Assembly: GCA_012512055.1 (NCBI GenBank)
Contig: JAAZEW010000171.1
Coordinates: 1 to 5,794 of the forward strand
Source: Bacillota bacterium
GTDB lineage: Bacteria > Bacillota_G > SHA-98 > UBA4971
Direction of reading: 5' to 3'
Length of the DNA stretch: 5,794 bases
Shown here: positions 5,404 through 5,794 of the stretch, piece by piece
Layout: the number at the start of each line of letters is the position of its first letter
How positions within the stretch are numbered: the first letter of the stretch is position 1
The notes under the pieces: model-generated
Told to the model about the DNA's origin: nothing
Databases searched by the model: none
What the model saw: the letters and a program-made list of their open reading frames with translations, nothing else
Program-made: the position numbers and the translations under genes

Positions 5404-5794
5404 ATGACTGGAAAGAAGCTTGTGATTATTGACGGCAACAGCCTTGCGAACCGCGCCTTTTATGCGATTCAAGCAGCGCTTACCACAAAGGAAGGCGAGC
5501 CTACTAATGCCGTGTACGGCTTTGCCAATATGCTGGTTCGTTTGATGGATGAAGAGAAACCTGACATGATGGCAGTGGCGTTCGACAGATCCGGGCCCAC
5601 GTTCAGGCACATGGAGTACGACGGGTACAAGGCTACGAGAAAAGGAATGCCTGATGAGCTCAGCTCCCAGATGCCCCTGATAAAGGAGCTTCTCTCTGTT
5701 TTTCGCATCCCTGTGCTGGAAATCGACGGGTATGAAGCAGATGATGTTATCGGGACAATTGCCAGGAAATCAGAAGAAGCCGGACATGAGTGCC
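5404..5794 (+). CDS. polA: DNA polymerase I, N-terminal 5'-nuclease domain (partial, runs off the window)
   Basis: The ATG at 5404 has GGAGG at 5391-5395, eight bases upstream; an out-of-frame ATG at 5397 is ignored. The frame stays open to the window end, giving 130 codons. They match the start of DNA polymerase I, which removes RNA primers and fills gaps in lagging-strand synthesis and repair. The 5'-3' exonuclease (FEN-like) motifs are present: LVIIDGN with the metal ligand Asp10, NRAFYA, NAVYGFANML, AVAFDRSGPTFRH with Asp61, YKATRKGMPDEL with Arg79, and EIDGYEADDVIGT with acidic ligands Glu111, Asp113 and Asp114. Whether the 3'-5' proofreading domain is intact, and the polymerase domain itself, lie beyond the window. 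A stand-alone 5'-nuclease is possible but less likely. It has its own promoter and is separated from the SLH gene by a probable terminator. Confidence 0.93.
   Translation, partial: MTGKKLVIIDGNSLANRAFYAIQAALTTKEGEPTNAVYGFANMLVRLMDEEKPDMMAVAFDRSGPTFRHMEYDGYKATRKGMPDELSSQMPLIKELLSVFRIPVLEIDGYEADDVIGTIARKSEEAGHEC

Overview
The window looks like chromosomal DNA from a Bacillota (Firmicutes) bacterium, most likely an anaerobic member of the Clostridia or a related class. The reasons are a three-SLH surface protein, an L,D-transpeptidase with a copper-amine-oxidase-N-like stalk, clustered M42 aminopeptidases, strong purine-rich Shine-Dalgarno sites and frequent GTG/TTG starts, with balanced base composition. 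The lineage is an inference from gene content; no marker here fixes it more closely. All genes read on the + strand. I see no mobile element, CRISPR array, tRNA or rRNA.

Region 1 (1-2185) is the end of a tightly coupled operon of M42-family metallo-aminopeptidases. It holds the last codons of an upstream gene (1-97), whose C-terminus resembles an M42 tail, and then two complete M42 genes (88-1119 and 1116-2120). Each junction overlaps (10 bp, then 4 bp as TTGA), and a strong intrinsic terminator (2160-2185) closes the unit. M42 enzymes form large tetrahedral cytoplasmic peptidases that trim oligopeptides. Having two, probably three, different paralogs in one operon suggests complementary specificities or a mixed-subunit particle.

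Region 2 (2186-5226) is a cell-envelope module. A secreted L,D-transpeptidase (2337-3590) carries a cysteine-rich linker and a C-terminal stalk domain. It is followed by about 300 bp of non-coding DNA with direct and inverted repeats, then an S-layer-homology protein (3890-5140). That protein has three SLH domains, a small beta-rich segment and a C-terminal region made of three ~33-residue helical repeats, each with an Asp-Trp pair. One protein remodels or cross-links peptidoglycan and the other should sit non-covalently on the wall polymer. A GC-rich hairpin at 5208-5232 ends the module.

Region 3 (5227-5794) holds a good sigma-A-type promoter (5348-5377), a GGAGG ribosome-binding site and the first 130 codons of polA (DNA polymerase I), which runs off the window's end.

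No complete undescribed system is evident. The items most worth a second look are the M42 paralog cluster with its active-site difference, the triple DW-repeat tail of the SLH protein, the cysteine cluster in the L,D-transpeptidase and the repeat-bearing intergenic region before the SLH gene.
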